Assembly: GCF_029227915.1 (NCBI RefSeq)
Contig: NC_079884.1
Coordinates: 18,230,001 to 18,294,000, forward strand
From: Hydractinia symbiolongicarpus
Taxonomy: Eukaryota > Cnidaria > Hydrozoa > Anthoathecata > Hydractiniidae
Length of the DNA: 64,000 nt
Direction of reading: 5' to 3'
Shown here in pieces: positions 46,901 to 61,100 of the stretch (positions within the stretch are counted from its first letter, which is position 1; each line of letters begins with the position of its first letter). The position numbers were made by a program, and so were the translations under genes. A model generated the notes under the pieces. It was not told the origin of the DNA and did not search any database. It saw only the letters and a program-made list of their open reading frames with translations.

Positions 46901-49900
46901 AACACCGTCAACTACGTGAACAGGCCTCTAAAGGTTGTTATATAACCTTTTGCCGCCTAAAACGGCCTTACACGTAAATCACGTAGTTCCACGTGTCTGT
47001 TCAGGTTGCCATTGGTCTAGTCCTACCACTATGCATGTAGTACGACGTTCCAAATCGTTTTACATTGCGGAATAGCCTTATAACACCGTCAACTACGTGA
47101 GCAGGCCTCTAAAGGGGTTTATATGGCCTTTTGCCGCCTAATAATGGCCTTACAGATAAATCACGTCACTCCACATGTCTGGGCAAGTTGCCATTGGTCT
47201 AGTCCTTTCACTATCAATGCACTACGACGTCCCAAGTTGTTTTCCATGGTGCCATGACATTATAACACCGTCAACTACGTGTACAGGCCTCTAAAGGCTG
47301 TTATATTACCTTTTACCGCCTATTAATGGCCTTATACATAAATCACGTCGTTCCACATGTCTGGGCAAGTTGCCATTGGTCTAGTCCTTTCACTATGAAT
47401 ACACTACGACATCCCAAGTTCTTTTCCATTGCGCAATAGCGTTTTAACAACGTCAACTACGTGAGCAGGCCTCTAAAGGGGTTTATATGGCCTTTTGCCG
47501 CCTAATAATGGCCTTACACATTAATCACGTCGCTCCACATGTCTGGGCAAGTTGCCATTGGTCTAGTCCTTTCACTATCAATGCACTACGACGTCCCAAG
47601 TCGTTTTCCATTACGCCATGGCCATATAACACCGTCAACTACGTGAACAGGCCTCTAAAGGTTGTTATATAACCTTTTGCCGCCTAAAACGGCCTTACAC
47701 GTAAATCACGTAGTTCCACGTGTCTGTTCAGGTTGCCATTGGTCTAGTCCTACCACTATGCATGTAGTACGACGTTCCAAATCGTTTTACTTTGCGGAAT
47801 AGCCTTATAACACCGTCAACTACGTGAGCAGGCCTCTAAAGGGGTTTATATGACCTTTTACCGCCTATTAATGGCCTTATACATAAATCACGTCGTTCCA
47901 CATGACTGGGCAAGTTGCCATTGGTCTAGTCCTTTCACTATGAATACACTACGACCACCCAAGTTTTTTTCTATTGCGCAATAGCCTTATAACACCGTCA
48001 ACTACGTGAACAGGCATCTAAAATCTGTTATATGACATTTTGGCGCCTAATGATGACGTTACACATAAATCACGTGGTTCCGCATGTCTACACTGGTTAC
48101 CATTGGTTTATGCCCTCGACACTCAATGGACTACAACGTCCAAAGTCTATTTACATTGCTGCATGACGTTACAACACCGTTAACTACATGTGCATGCCTC
48201 TAAGGGCTGTTATATGACCTTTTGCCGCCTAATAACGGCCTTACACGTAAATCACGTAGTTCCACGTGTCTGTTCAGGTTGCCATTGGTCTAGTCCTACC
48301 ACTATGCATGTAGTACGACGTCCCAAATCGTTTTACATTGCGGAATAGCCTTATAACACATCAACTAAGTGAGTAGGCCGCTAAAGGTTTTTATGTGGCC
48401 TTTTGCCGCCTAATAATGGCCTTACATAGAAATCACGACGCTCCACTTGTCTGGGCAAGTTGCCATTGGTCTAGTCCTTTCACTATCAATGCACTACGAC
48501 GTCCCAAGTTGTTTTCCATGGTGCCATGACATTATAACACCGTCAACTACGTGTACAGGCCTCTAAAAGCTGTTATATGACCTTTTACCGCCTTTTAATG
48601 GCCTTATACATAAATCACGTAGTTCCACATGTATGGGCAAGTTGCCATTTGTCTAGTCCTTCCACTGTTAATGTACTACGACGTCCTAAGTCGTTTTCGA
48701 TTGCGTCATGACGTTATAACAGCGCCAACTACGCGTACAGTCCTCTAAAGTCTGTTATATGACCGTTTGCCGCCTAATAATGGCCTTACACATAAATCAC
48801 GTCGTTCCACATGTCTGGGCAAGTTGCCATTGGTCTAGTCCTTTCACTATAAATACACTACGACGTCCCAAGTTTTTTTCCATTGTGCAATAGCCTTATA
48901 ACACCGTCAACTACGCGTACAGTCCTAAGTCTGTTATATGACCTTTTAGGGCCTAATAATGACCTTACACATAAATCACGTCGCTCCACATGTCTGTGCA
49001 TGTTGCCATTGGTCTAGTCCTTCCACTGTTAATGTACTACGACGTCCTAAGTCGTTTCCGATTGCGTCATGACGTTATAACACCGTCAACTACGCGTACA
49101 GTCCTCTAAAGTCTGTTAAATGACCTTTTGCCCCCTAACAATGGCCTTACACGTAAATCACGTGGTTCCACGTGTCTGCACTGCTTACCATTGGTTTATT
49201 CCCTCGACACTCAATGAACTACAACGTCCCAAGTCTATTTCCATTGCTGCATGACGTTATAACACCGTCAACTACATGTACATGGCTCTAAAGGCTGTTA
49301 TATGACCTTTTGCCGCCTAACAATGGCCTTACACGTAAATCACGTGGTTCCACGTGTCTGTTTAGGTTGCCATTGGTCTAGTCCTACCACTATGAATGTA
49401 CTACGACGTCCCAAATCGTCTTACATTGCGCAATGGCTTTATAACTCCGTCAACTACGTGTACTGGCCTCTAAAAGCTGTTATATGACCTTTTTCCTCCT
49501 AATAACGTCCTTGCACGTAAATCACGTCGTTCCACGTGTCTGTGCAGGTAGGGATTGGTCTAGTCCTTCCACTCTTAATGGACTACGACGTCCCAAGTCG
49601 TTTTCCATTACGCTATGGCCTTATAACACCGTCAACTACGTGAACAGGGCTCTAAAGGTTGTTATATAACATTTTGCCGCCTAAAACGGCCTTACACGTA
49701 AATCACGTGGTTCACGTGTCTGTTCAGGTTGCCATTGCTCTAGTCCTACCACTACGAATGTACTACGACTTCCCAAATTGTTTTACATTGCGGAAGAGCT
49801 TTATAACACGTCAACTACGTGAGCAGGCCTCTAAAGGCTGTTATATGACCTTTTGCCGCCTAATAATGGTCTTACACATAAATCACGTCACTCCACATGT

Positions 49901-52900
49901 CTGGGCAAGTTGCCATTGGTCTAGTCCTTTCACTATCAATGCACGACGAAGTCCCAAGTTGTGTTCCATGGTGCCATGACATTATAACACCGTCAACTAC
50001 GTGTACAGGCCTCTAAAGGCTGTTATATTACCTTTTACCGCCTATTAATGGCCTTATACATAAATCACGTCGTTCCACATGTCTGGGCAAGTTGCCATTG
50101 GTCTATTCCTTTCACTATCAATGCACTACGACGTCCCAAGTCCTTTTCCATTACGCCATGGCCTTATAACACCGTCAACTATGTGAACAGGCCTCTAAAG
50201 GTTGTTATATAACCTTTTGCCGCCTAAAAGGCCTTACACGTAAATCACGTGGTCCACGTGTCTGTTCAGGTTGCCATTGCTCTAGTCCTACCACTACGAA
50301 TGTACTACGACGTCCCAAATTGTTTTACATTGCGGAATAGCCTTATAACACCGTCAACTACATGAACAGTCCTCTAAAGACTGTTATATGACCTTTTGCC
50401 GCCTAATAATGGCCTTATACATCAATCACGTCGTTCCACATGTCTGGGCAAGTTGCCATTGGTCTAGTCCTTTCACTATCAATGCACTACGACGTCCCAA
50501 GTTGTTTTTCATGGTGCCATGACATTATAACACCGTCAACTACGTGTACAGACCTCTAAAGGCTGTTATATGACCTTTTACCGCCTAATAATGGCCTTAC
50601 ACATCAATCACGTCGTTCCACATTACTGGGTAAGTTGCCATTGGTCTGGTCCTTTCACTATCAAAGCACTACGATCTCCCAAGTTCTTTTCCACTGCGCA
50701 ATAGCCTTATAACACCGTCAACTAAGCGCACAGTCCTCTAAAGTCTGTTATATCACCTTATGGCGCCTAATAATGACGTTACACATAAATCACGTGGTTC
50801 CGCGTGTTTACACTGGTTACCATTGGTTTATTCCCTCGACACTCAATGGACAACATTGTCCTAAGTCTATTTACATTGCTGCATGACGTTATAACACCGT
50901 TAACTACATGTACGTGCCTCTAAGGGCTGTTATATGACCTTTGCCGCCTAATAACGGCCTTACACGTAAATCACGTAGTTCCACATGTCGGTGCAGGTTG
51001 CCATTGGTCTAGTCCTTCCACTGTTAATGTACTTCGACGTCCTAAGTCGTTTTTGATTGCTTCATGACGCTATAACACCGTCAACTACGCGTACAGTCCT
51101 CTAAAGTCTGTTATATCACCTTTTGGCGCCTAATAATGACCTTACACATAAATCACGTGGTTCCGCGTGTCTCCACTGGTTACCATTGGTTTATTCCCTC
51201 GACAAGTTGCCATTCGTCTAGTCCTTCCACTGTTAATGTATTACGACGTCCTAAGTCGTTTTCCATTGCGCCATGACGTTATAACAACGTCAAATACATG
51301 TACAGGTCTCTAAAGGTTGTTATATGACCGTTTGCCGCCTAATAATGGCCTTACACATAAATCACGTCGTTCCACATGTCTGGGCAAGTTGCCATTGGTC
51401 TAGTATTTTCACTATCAATGCACTACTACGTCCCAAGTCGTTTTCCATTACGCCATGGCCTTATAACACCGTCAACTACGTGAACAGGCCTCTAAAGGTC
51501 GTTATATACCCTTTTGCCGCCTAAAACGGCCTTTCACGTAAATCACGTGGATCCACGTGTCTGTTCAGGTTGCCATTGCTCTAATCCTACCACTACAAAT
51601 GTACTACGACGTACCAAATTGTTTTACATTGCAGAATAGCCTTATAACACGTCAACTACGTGAGCAGGCTGCAAAGGTTTTTATATGGCCTTTTGCCGCC
51701 TAATAATGGCCTTACACATAAATCACATCGCTCCACATGCCTGGGCAAGTTGCCATTGGTCTAGTCCTTTCTCTATGAATACACTACGACGTCCCAAGTT
51801 GTTTTCCATTGCGCAATAGCCTTATAACACCGTCAACTACGTGAACAGGCATCTAAAGTCTGTTATCTGACCTTTTAGAGCCTATTAATGGCGTTATACA
51901 TAAATCACGTCGTTCCACATGTCTGCGCAAGTTGCCATTGGTCTAGTCCTTTCACTATGAATAGACTACGACGTCCCAGCTTGTTTTCCATTGTGACATG
52001 GCCATATAACAGCGCCAACTACGCGTACAGTCCTCTAAAGTCTGTTATATGACCGTTTGCCGCCTAATAATGGCCTTACACATAAATCACGTCGCTCCAC
52101 ATGTCTGTGCAGGTTGCCATTGGTCTAGTCCTTCCACTGTTAATGTACTACGACGTTCTAAGTCGTTTTCCATTGCGCCATGGCGTTATAACACCGTCAA
52201 ATACATGTACAAGTCTCTAAAGGTTGTTGTATGACCGTTTGCCGCATAATAATGGCCTTACACATAAATCACGTGGCTCCACGTGTCCGTTCAGGTTGGC
52301 ATTGGTCTAGTCCCACCACTAAGAATGTACTACGACGTCCCAAATTGTTTTACATTGCGGAATAGCCTTATAACACCGTCAACTACATGAACAGGCCTCT
52401 AAAGACTGTTATATGACCTTTTGCCGCCTAATAATGGCTTTATACATAAATCACGTCGTTCCACATGTCTGGGCAAGTTGCCATTGGTCTGGTCCTTTCA
52501 CTATCAAAGCACTACGATCTCCCAAGTTCTTTTCCACTGCGCAATAGCCTTATAACACCGTCAACTACGCGCACAGTCCTCTAAAGTCTGTTATATCACC
52601 TTATGGCGCCTAATAATGACGTTGCACATAAATCACGTGGTTCCGCGTGTTTACACTGGTTACCATTGGTTTATTCCCTCGACACTCAATGGACAACATT
52701 GTCCTAAGTCTATTTACATTGCTGCATGACGTTATAACACCGTTAACTACATGTGTGTGCCTCTAAGGGCTGTTATATGACCTTTTGCCGCCTAATAACG
52801 GCCTTACACGTAAATCACGTGGTTCCACGTGTCTTTTCAGGTTGCCATTGGTCTAGCCCTACCACTACGAATGTACTAGGACGTCCCAAATCGTTTTACA

Positions 52901-55199
52901 TTGCGGAAGAGCTTTATAACACGTCAACTACGTGAGCAGGCCTCTAAAGGCTGTTATATGACCTTTTGCCGCCTAATAATGGTCTTACACATAAATCACG
53001 TCACTCCACATGTCTGGGCAAGTTGCCATTGGTCTAGTCCTTTCACTATCAATGCACGACGAAGTCCCAAGTTGTGTTCCATGGTGCCATGACATTATAA
53101 CACCGTCAACTACGTGTACAGGCCTCTAAAGGCTGTTATATTACCTTTTACCGCCTATTAATGGCCTTATACATAAATCACGTCGTTCCACATGTCTGGG
53201 CAAGTTGCCATTGGTCTATTCCTTTCACTATCAATGCACTACGACGTCCCAAGTCCTTTTCCATTACGCCATGGCCTTATAACACCGTCAACTATGTGAA
53301 CAGGCCTCTAAAGGTTGTTATATAACCTTTTGCCGCCTAAAAACGGCCTTACACGTAAATCACGTGGTTCCACGTGTCTGTTCAGGTTGCCATTGCTCTA
53401 GTCCTACCACTACGAATGTACTACGACGTCCCAAATTGTTTTACATTGCGGAATAGCCTTATAACACCGTCAACTACATGAACAGGCCTCTAAAGACTGT
53501 TATATGACCTTTTGCCGCCTAATAATGGCCTTATACATAAATCACGTCGTTCCACATGTCTGGGCAAGTTGCCATTGGTCTGGTCCTTTCACTATCAAAG
53601 CACTACGATCTCCCAAGTTCTTTTCCACTGCGCAATAGCCTTATAACACCGTCAACTACGCGCACAGTCCTCTAAAGTCTGTTATATCACCTTATGGCGC
53701 CTAATAATAACGTTGCACATAAATCACGTGGTTCCGCGTGTTTACACTGGTTACCATTGGTTTATTCCCTCGACACTCAATGGACAACATTGTCCTAAGT
53801 CTATTTACATTGCTGCATGACGTTATAACACCGTTAACTACATGTACGTGCCTCTAAGGGCTGTTATATGACCTTTTCCCGCCTAATAACGGCCTTACAC
53901 GTAAATCACGTAGTTCCTCATGTCTGTGCAGGTTGCCATTGGTCTAGTCCTTCCACTGTTAATGTACTTCGACGTCCTAAGTCGTTTTTGATTGCTTCAT
54001 GACGCTATAACACCGTCAACTACGCGTACAGTCCTCTAAAGTCTGTTATATCACCTTTTGGCGCCTAATAATGACCTTACACATAAATCACGTGGTTCCG
54101 CGTGTCTCCACTGGTTACCATTGGTTTATTCCCTCGACAAGTTGCCATTCGTCCAGTCCTTCCACTGTTAATGTACTACGACGTCCTAAGTCGTTTTCCA
54201 TTGCGCCATGACGTTATAACAACGTCAAATACATGTACAGGTCTCTAAAGGTTGTTATATGACCGTTTGCCGCCTAATAATGGCCTTACACATAAATCAC
54301 GTCGTTCCACATGTCTGGGCAAGTTGCCATTGGTCTAGTATTTTCACTATCAATGCACTACTACGTCCCAAGTCGTTTTCCATTACGCCATGGCCTTATA
54401 ACACCGTCAACTACGTGAACAGGCCTCTAAAGGTGGTTATATAACCTTTTGCCGCCTAAAACGGCCTTTCACGTAAATCACGTGGTTCCACGTGTCTGTT
54501 CAGGTTGCCATTGCTCTAGTCCTACCACTACGAATGTACTACGACGTCCCAAATTGTTTTACATTGCAGAATAGCCTTATAACACGTCAACTACGTGAGC
54601 AGGCTGCAAAGGTTTTTATATGGCCTTTTGCCGCCTAATAATGGCCTTACACATAAATCACGTCGCTCCACATGTCTGGGCAAGTTGCCATTGGTATAGT
54701 CCTTTCTCTATGAATACACTACGACGTCCCAAGTTGTTTTCCATTGCGCAATAGCCTTATAACACCGTCAACTACGTGAACAGGCATCTAAAGTCTGTTA
54801 TCTGACCTTTTAGAGCCTATTAATGGCGTTATACATAAATCACGTCGTTCCACATGTCTGCGCAAGTTGCCCTTGGTCTAGTCCTTTCACTATGAATAGA
54901 CTACGCCGTCCCAGCTTGTTTTCCATTGTGACATGGCCATATAACAGCGCCAACTACGCGTACAGTCCTCTAAAGTCTGTTATATGACCGTTTGCTGCCT
55001 AATAATGGCCTTACACATAAATCACGTCGTTCCACATGTCTGTGCAGGTTGCCATTGGTCTAGTCCTTCCACTGTTAATGTACTACGACGTCCTAAGACG
55101 TTTTCCATTGCGCCATGGCGTTATAACACCGTCAAATAGATGTACAGGTCTCTAAAGGTTGTTGTATGACCGTTTGCCGCCTAATAATGGCCTTACACA

Positions 55200-58100
55200 T
55201 AAATCACGTGGCTCCACGTGTCCGTTCAGGTTGCCATTGGTCTAGTCCCACCACTAAGAATATACTACGACGTCCCAATTCGTTTTATATTGCGGAATAG
55301 CCTTATAACACCGTCAAGTACGTGAGGAGCCCTCTAAAGGTTTTTGTATGGCCTCTTGCCGCCTAATAATGTCCTTATACATAAATCACGTCGTTCCACA
55401 TGTCTGGGAAAGTTGCCATTGGTCTGGTCCTTTCACTCTCAATGCACTACGACGTCCCAAGTTGTTTTCCATTGTGCCATGACATTATAACACCGCCAAC
55501 TACGTGTACAGGCCTCTAAAGCCTAATATATGACCTTTTGCCGCCTAATTATGGCCTTACACATAAATCACGTGGTTCCACATGTCTGGGCAAGTTGCCA
55601 TTGGTCTAGTCCTTCCACTGTTAAGGTACTACGACGTCCTAAGTCGTCTTTGATTGCGTCATGACGTTATAACACCGTCAACTACGCGTACAAATCCTCT
55701 AAATGCTGTAATATGGCATTTTGCTGTCTAATAAAGACCTCATGCGTAAATCACGTCGTTCCACGTGTCTGTGCAGGTTGCTATTGGTCTAGTTCTTTCA
55801 CTATCAATAGACTACAACGTCCCAAGTTTTTTTCCATTGCGCCATGGCCCTATAAAACCGTCAACTAAGCGTACAGTCCTCTAAAGGTTGTTATATAACC
55901 TTTTGCCGCCTAAAAACGGCCTTACACGTAAATCACGTGGTTCCACGTGTCTGTTCAGGTTGCCATTGCTCTAGTCCTACCACTACGAATGTACTACGAC
56001 GTCCCAAATTGTTTTACATTGCGGAATAGCCTTATAACACCGTCAACTACATGAACAGGCCTCTAAAGACTGTTATATGACCTTTTGCCGCCTAATAATG
56101 GCCTTATACATAAATCACGTCGTTCCACATGTCTGGGCAAGTTGCCATTGGTCTGGTCCTTTCACTATCAAAGCACTACGATCTCCCAAGTTCTTTTCCA
56201 CTGCGCAATAGCCTTATAACACCGTCAACTACGCGCACAGTCCTCTAAAGTCTGTTATATCACCTTATGGCGCCTAATAATGACGTTACACATAAATCAC
56301 GTGGTTCCGCGTGTCTACACTGGTTACCATTGGTTTATTCCCTCGACACTCAATGGACAACATTGTCCTAAGTCTATTTACATTGCTGCATGACGCTATA
56401 ACACCGTTAACTACATGTACGTGCCTCTAAGAGCTGTTATATGACCTTTTCCCGCCTAATAACGGCCTTACACGTAAATCACGTAGTTCCACATGTCTGT
56501 GCAGGTTGCCATTCGTCTATTCCTTCCACTGTTAATGTACTACGACGTCCTAAGTCGTTTTCCATTGCGCCATGACGTTATAACAACGTCAAATACATGT
56601 ACAGGTCTCTAAAGGTTGTTATATGACCGTTTGCCGCCTAATAATGGCCTTACACATAAATCACGTCGTTCCACATGTCTGGGCAAGTTGCCATTGGTCT
56701 AGTATTTTCACTATCAATGCACTACTACGTCCCAAGTCGTTTTCCATTACGCCATGGCCTTATAACACCGTCAACTACGTGAACAGGCCTCTAAAGGTGG
56801 TTATATAACCTTTTGCCGCCTAAAACGGCCTTTCACGTAAATCACGTGGTTCCACGTGTCTGTTCAGGTTGCCATTGCTCTAGTCCTACCACTACGAATG
56901 TACTACGACGTCCCAAATTGTTTTACATTGCAGAATAGCCTTATAACACGTCAACTACGTGAGCAGGCTGCAAAGGTTTTTATATGGCCTTTTGCCGCCT
57001 AATAATGGCCTTACACATAAATCACGTCGCTCCACATGTCTGGGCAAGTTGCCATTGGTCTAGTCCTTTCTCTATGAATACACTACGACGTCCCAAGTTG
57101 TTTTCCATTGCGCAATAGCCTTATAACACCGTCAACTACGTGAACAGGCATCTAAAGTCTGTTATCTGACCTTTTAGAGCCTATTAATGGCGTTATACAT
57201 AAATCACGTCGTTCCACATGTCTGCGCAAGTTGCCCTTGGTCTAGTCCTTTCACTATGAATAGACTACGACGTCCCAGCTTGTTTTCCATTGTGACATGG
57301 CCATATAACAGCGCCAACTACGCGTACAGTCCTCTAAAGTCTGTTATATGACCGTTTGCCGCCTAATAATGGCCTTACACATAAATCACGTCGTTCCACA
57401 TGTCTGTGCAGGTTGCCATTGGTCTAGTCCTTCCACTGTTAATGTACTATGACGTCCTAAGTCGTTTTCCATTGCGCCATGGCGTTATAACACCGTCAAA
57501 TAGATGTACAGGTCTCTAAAGGTTGTTGTATGACCGTTTGCCGCCTAATAATGGCCTTACACATAAATCACGTGGCTCCACGTGTCCGTTCAGGTTGCCA
57601 TCGGTCTAGTCCCACCACTAAGAATATACTACGACGTCCCAATTCGTTTTATATTGCGGAATAGCCTTATAACACCGTCAAGTACGTGAGGAGCCCTCTA
57701 AAGGTTTTTGTATGACCTTTTGCCGCCTAATTATGGCCTTACACATAAATCACGTGGTTCCACATGTCTGGGCAAGTTGCCATTGGTCTAGTCCTTCCAC
57801 TGTTAAGGTACTACGACGTCCTAAGTCGTCTTTGATTGCGTCATGACGTTATAACACCGTCAACTACGCGTACAAATCCTCTAAATGCTGTAATATGGCA
57901 TTTTGCTGTCTAATAAAGACCTCATGCGTAAATCACGTCGTTCCACGTGTCTGTGCAGGTTGCTATTGGTCTAGTTCTTTCACTATCAATAGACTACAAC
58001 GTCCCAAGTTTTTTTTCATTGCGCCATGGCCCTATAAAACCGTCAACTAAGCGTACAGTCCTCTAAAGGTTGTTATATAACCTTTTGCCGCCTAAAAACG

Positions 58101-61100
58101 GCCTTACAGGTAAATCACGTGGTTCCACGTGTCTGTTCAGGTTGCCATTGCTCTAGTCCTACCACTACGAATGTACTACGACGTCCCAAATTGTTTTACA
58201 TTGCTGAATAGCCTTATAACACCGTCAACTACATGAACAGGCCTCTAAGGACTGTTATATGACCTTTTGCCGCCTAATAATGGCCTTATACATAAATCAC
58301 GTCGTTCCACATGTCTGGGCAAGTTGCCATTGGTCTAGTCCTTTCACTATCAATGCACTACGACGTCCCAAGTTGTTTTCCATGGTGCCACGACATTTTA
58401 ACACCGGCAACTACGTGTACAGTCCTCTAAAGGCTGTTATATGACCCTTTACCGCCTAATAATGGCCTTACACATCAATCACGTCGTTCCACATGTTTGG
58501 GTAAGTTGCCATTGGTCTGGTCCTTTCACTATCAAAGCACTACGATCTCCCAAGTTCTTTTCCACTGCGCAATAGCCTTATAACACCGTCAACTACGCGC
58601 ACAGTCCTCTAAAGTCTGTTATATCACCTTATGGCGCCTAATAATGACGTTACACATAAATCACGTGGTTCCGCGTGTCTACACTGGTTACCATTGGTTT
58701 ATTCCCTCGACACTCAATGGACTACATTGTCCTAAGTCTATTTACATTGCTGCATGAGGTTGTAACACCGTTAACTACATGTGCGTGCCTCTAAGGGCTG
58801 TTATATGACCTTTTGCCGCCTAATAACGGCCTTACACGTAAATCACGTAGTTCCCCATGTCTGTGCATGTTGCCATTGGTCTAGTCCTTCCACTGTTAAT
58901 GTACTTCGACGTTCTAAGTCGTTTTTGATTGCTTTATGACGCTATAACACCGTCAACTACGCGTACAGTCCTCTAAAGTCTGTTATATCACCTTTTGGCG
59001 CCTAATAATGACCTTACACTTAAATCACGTGGTTCCGCGTGTCTCCACTGGTTACCATTGGTTTATTCTCTCGACAAGTTGCCATTCGTCTAGTCCTTCC
59101 ACTGTTAATGTACTACGACGTCCTAAGTCGTTTTCCATTGCGCCATGACGTTATAACACCGTCAAATACATGTACAGGTCTCTAAAGGTTGTTATATGAC
59201 CGTTTACCGCCTAATAATGGCCTTACACATAAATCACGTCGCTCCACATGTCTGTGCAGGTTGCCATTGGTCTAGTCGTTCCACTGTTAATGTACTACGA
59301 CGTGAACAGGTCTCTAAAGGTTGTTATATAACCTTTTGACCCCTAAGAACGGCCTTACACGCAAATCACGTGGCTCCACGTGTCCGCTCAGGTTGCCATT
59401 GGTCTAGTCCTACCACTAAGAATATACTACGACGTCCCAATTCGTTTTACATTGCGGAATAGCCTTATAACACCGTCAACTACGTGAGGAGCCCTCTAAA
59501 GGTTGTTATATGGCCTCTTGCCGCCTAATAATGTCCTTATACATAAATCACGTCGTTCCACATGTCTGGGAAAGTTGCCATTGGTCTGGTCCTTTCACTC
59601 TCAATGCACTACGACGTCCCAAGTTGTTTTCCATTGTGCCATGACATTATAACACCGCCAACTACGTGTACAGGCCTCTAAAGCCTAATATATGACCTTT
59701 TGCCGCCTAATTATGGCCTTACACATAAATCACGTGGTTCCACATGTCTGGGCAAGTTGCCATTGGTCTAGTCCTTCCACTGTTAAGGTACTACGACGTC
59801 CTAAGTCGTCTTTGATTGCGTCATGACGTTATAACACCGTCAACTACGCGTACAAATCCTCTAAATGCTGTAATATGGCATTTTGCTGTCTAATAAAGAC
59901 CTCATGCGTAAATCACGTCGTTCCACGTGTCTGTGCAGGTTGCTATTGGTCTAGTTCTTTCACTATCAATAGACTACAACGTCCCAAGTTTTTTTCCATT
60001 GCGCCATGGCCCTATAAAACCGTCAACTAAGCGTACAGTCCTCTAAAGGTTGTTATATAACCTTTTGCCGCCTAAAAACGGCCTTACACGTAAATCACGT
60101 GGTTCCACGTGTCTGTTCAGGTTGCCATTGCTCTAGTCCTACCACTACGAATGTACTACGACGTCCCAAATTGTTTTACATTGCGGAATAGCCTTATAAC
60201 ACCGTCAACTACATGAACAGGCCTCTAAAGACTGTTATATGACCTTTTGCCGCCTAATAATGGCCTTATACATAAATCACGTCGTTCCACATGTCTGGGC
60301 AAGTTGCCATTGGTCTGGTCCTTTCACTATCAAAGCACTACGATCTCCCAAGTTCTTTTCCACTGCGCAATAGCCTTATAACACCGTCAACTACGCGCAC
60401 AGTCCTCTAAAGTCTGTTATATCACCTTATGGCGCCTAATAATGACGTTACACATAAATCACGTGGTTCCGCGTGTCTACACTGGTTACCATTGGTTTAT
60501 TCCCTCGACAATCAATGGACAACATTGTCCTAAGTCTATTTACATTGCTGCATGACGCTATAACACCGTTAACTACATGTACGTGCCTCTAAGAGCTGTT
60601 ATATGACCTTTTCCCGCCTAATAACGGCCTTACACGTAAATCACGTAGTTCCACATGTCTGTGCAGGTTGCCATTCGTCTATTCCTTCCACTGTTAATGT
60701 ACTACGACGTCCTAAGTCGTTTTCCATTGCGCCATGACGTTATAACAACGTCAAATACATGTACAGGTCTCTAAAGGTTGTTATATGACCGTTTGCCGCC
60801 TAATAATGGCCTTACACATAAATCACGTCGTTCCACATGTCTGGGCAAGTTGCCATTGGTCTAGTATTTTCACTATCAATGCACTACTACGTCCCAAGTC
60901 GTTTTCCATTACGCCATGGCCTTATAACACCGTCAACTACGTGAACAGGCCTCTAAAGGTGGTTATATAACCTTTTGCCGCCTAAAACGGCCTTTCACGT
61001 AAATCACGTGGTTCCACGTGTCTGTTCAGGTTGCCATTGCTCTAGTCCTACCACTACGAATGTACTACGACGTCCCAAATTGTTTTACATTGCAGAATAG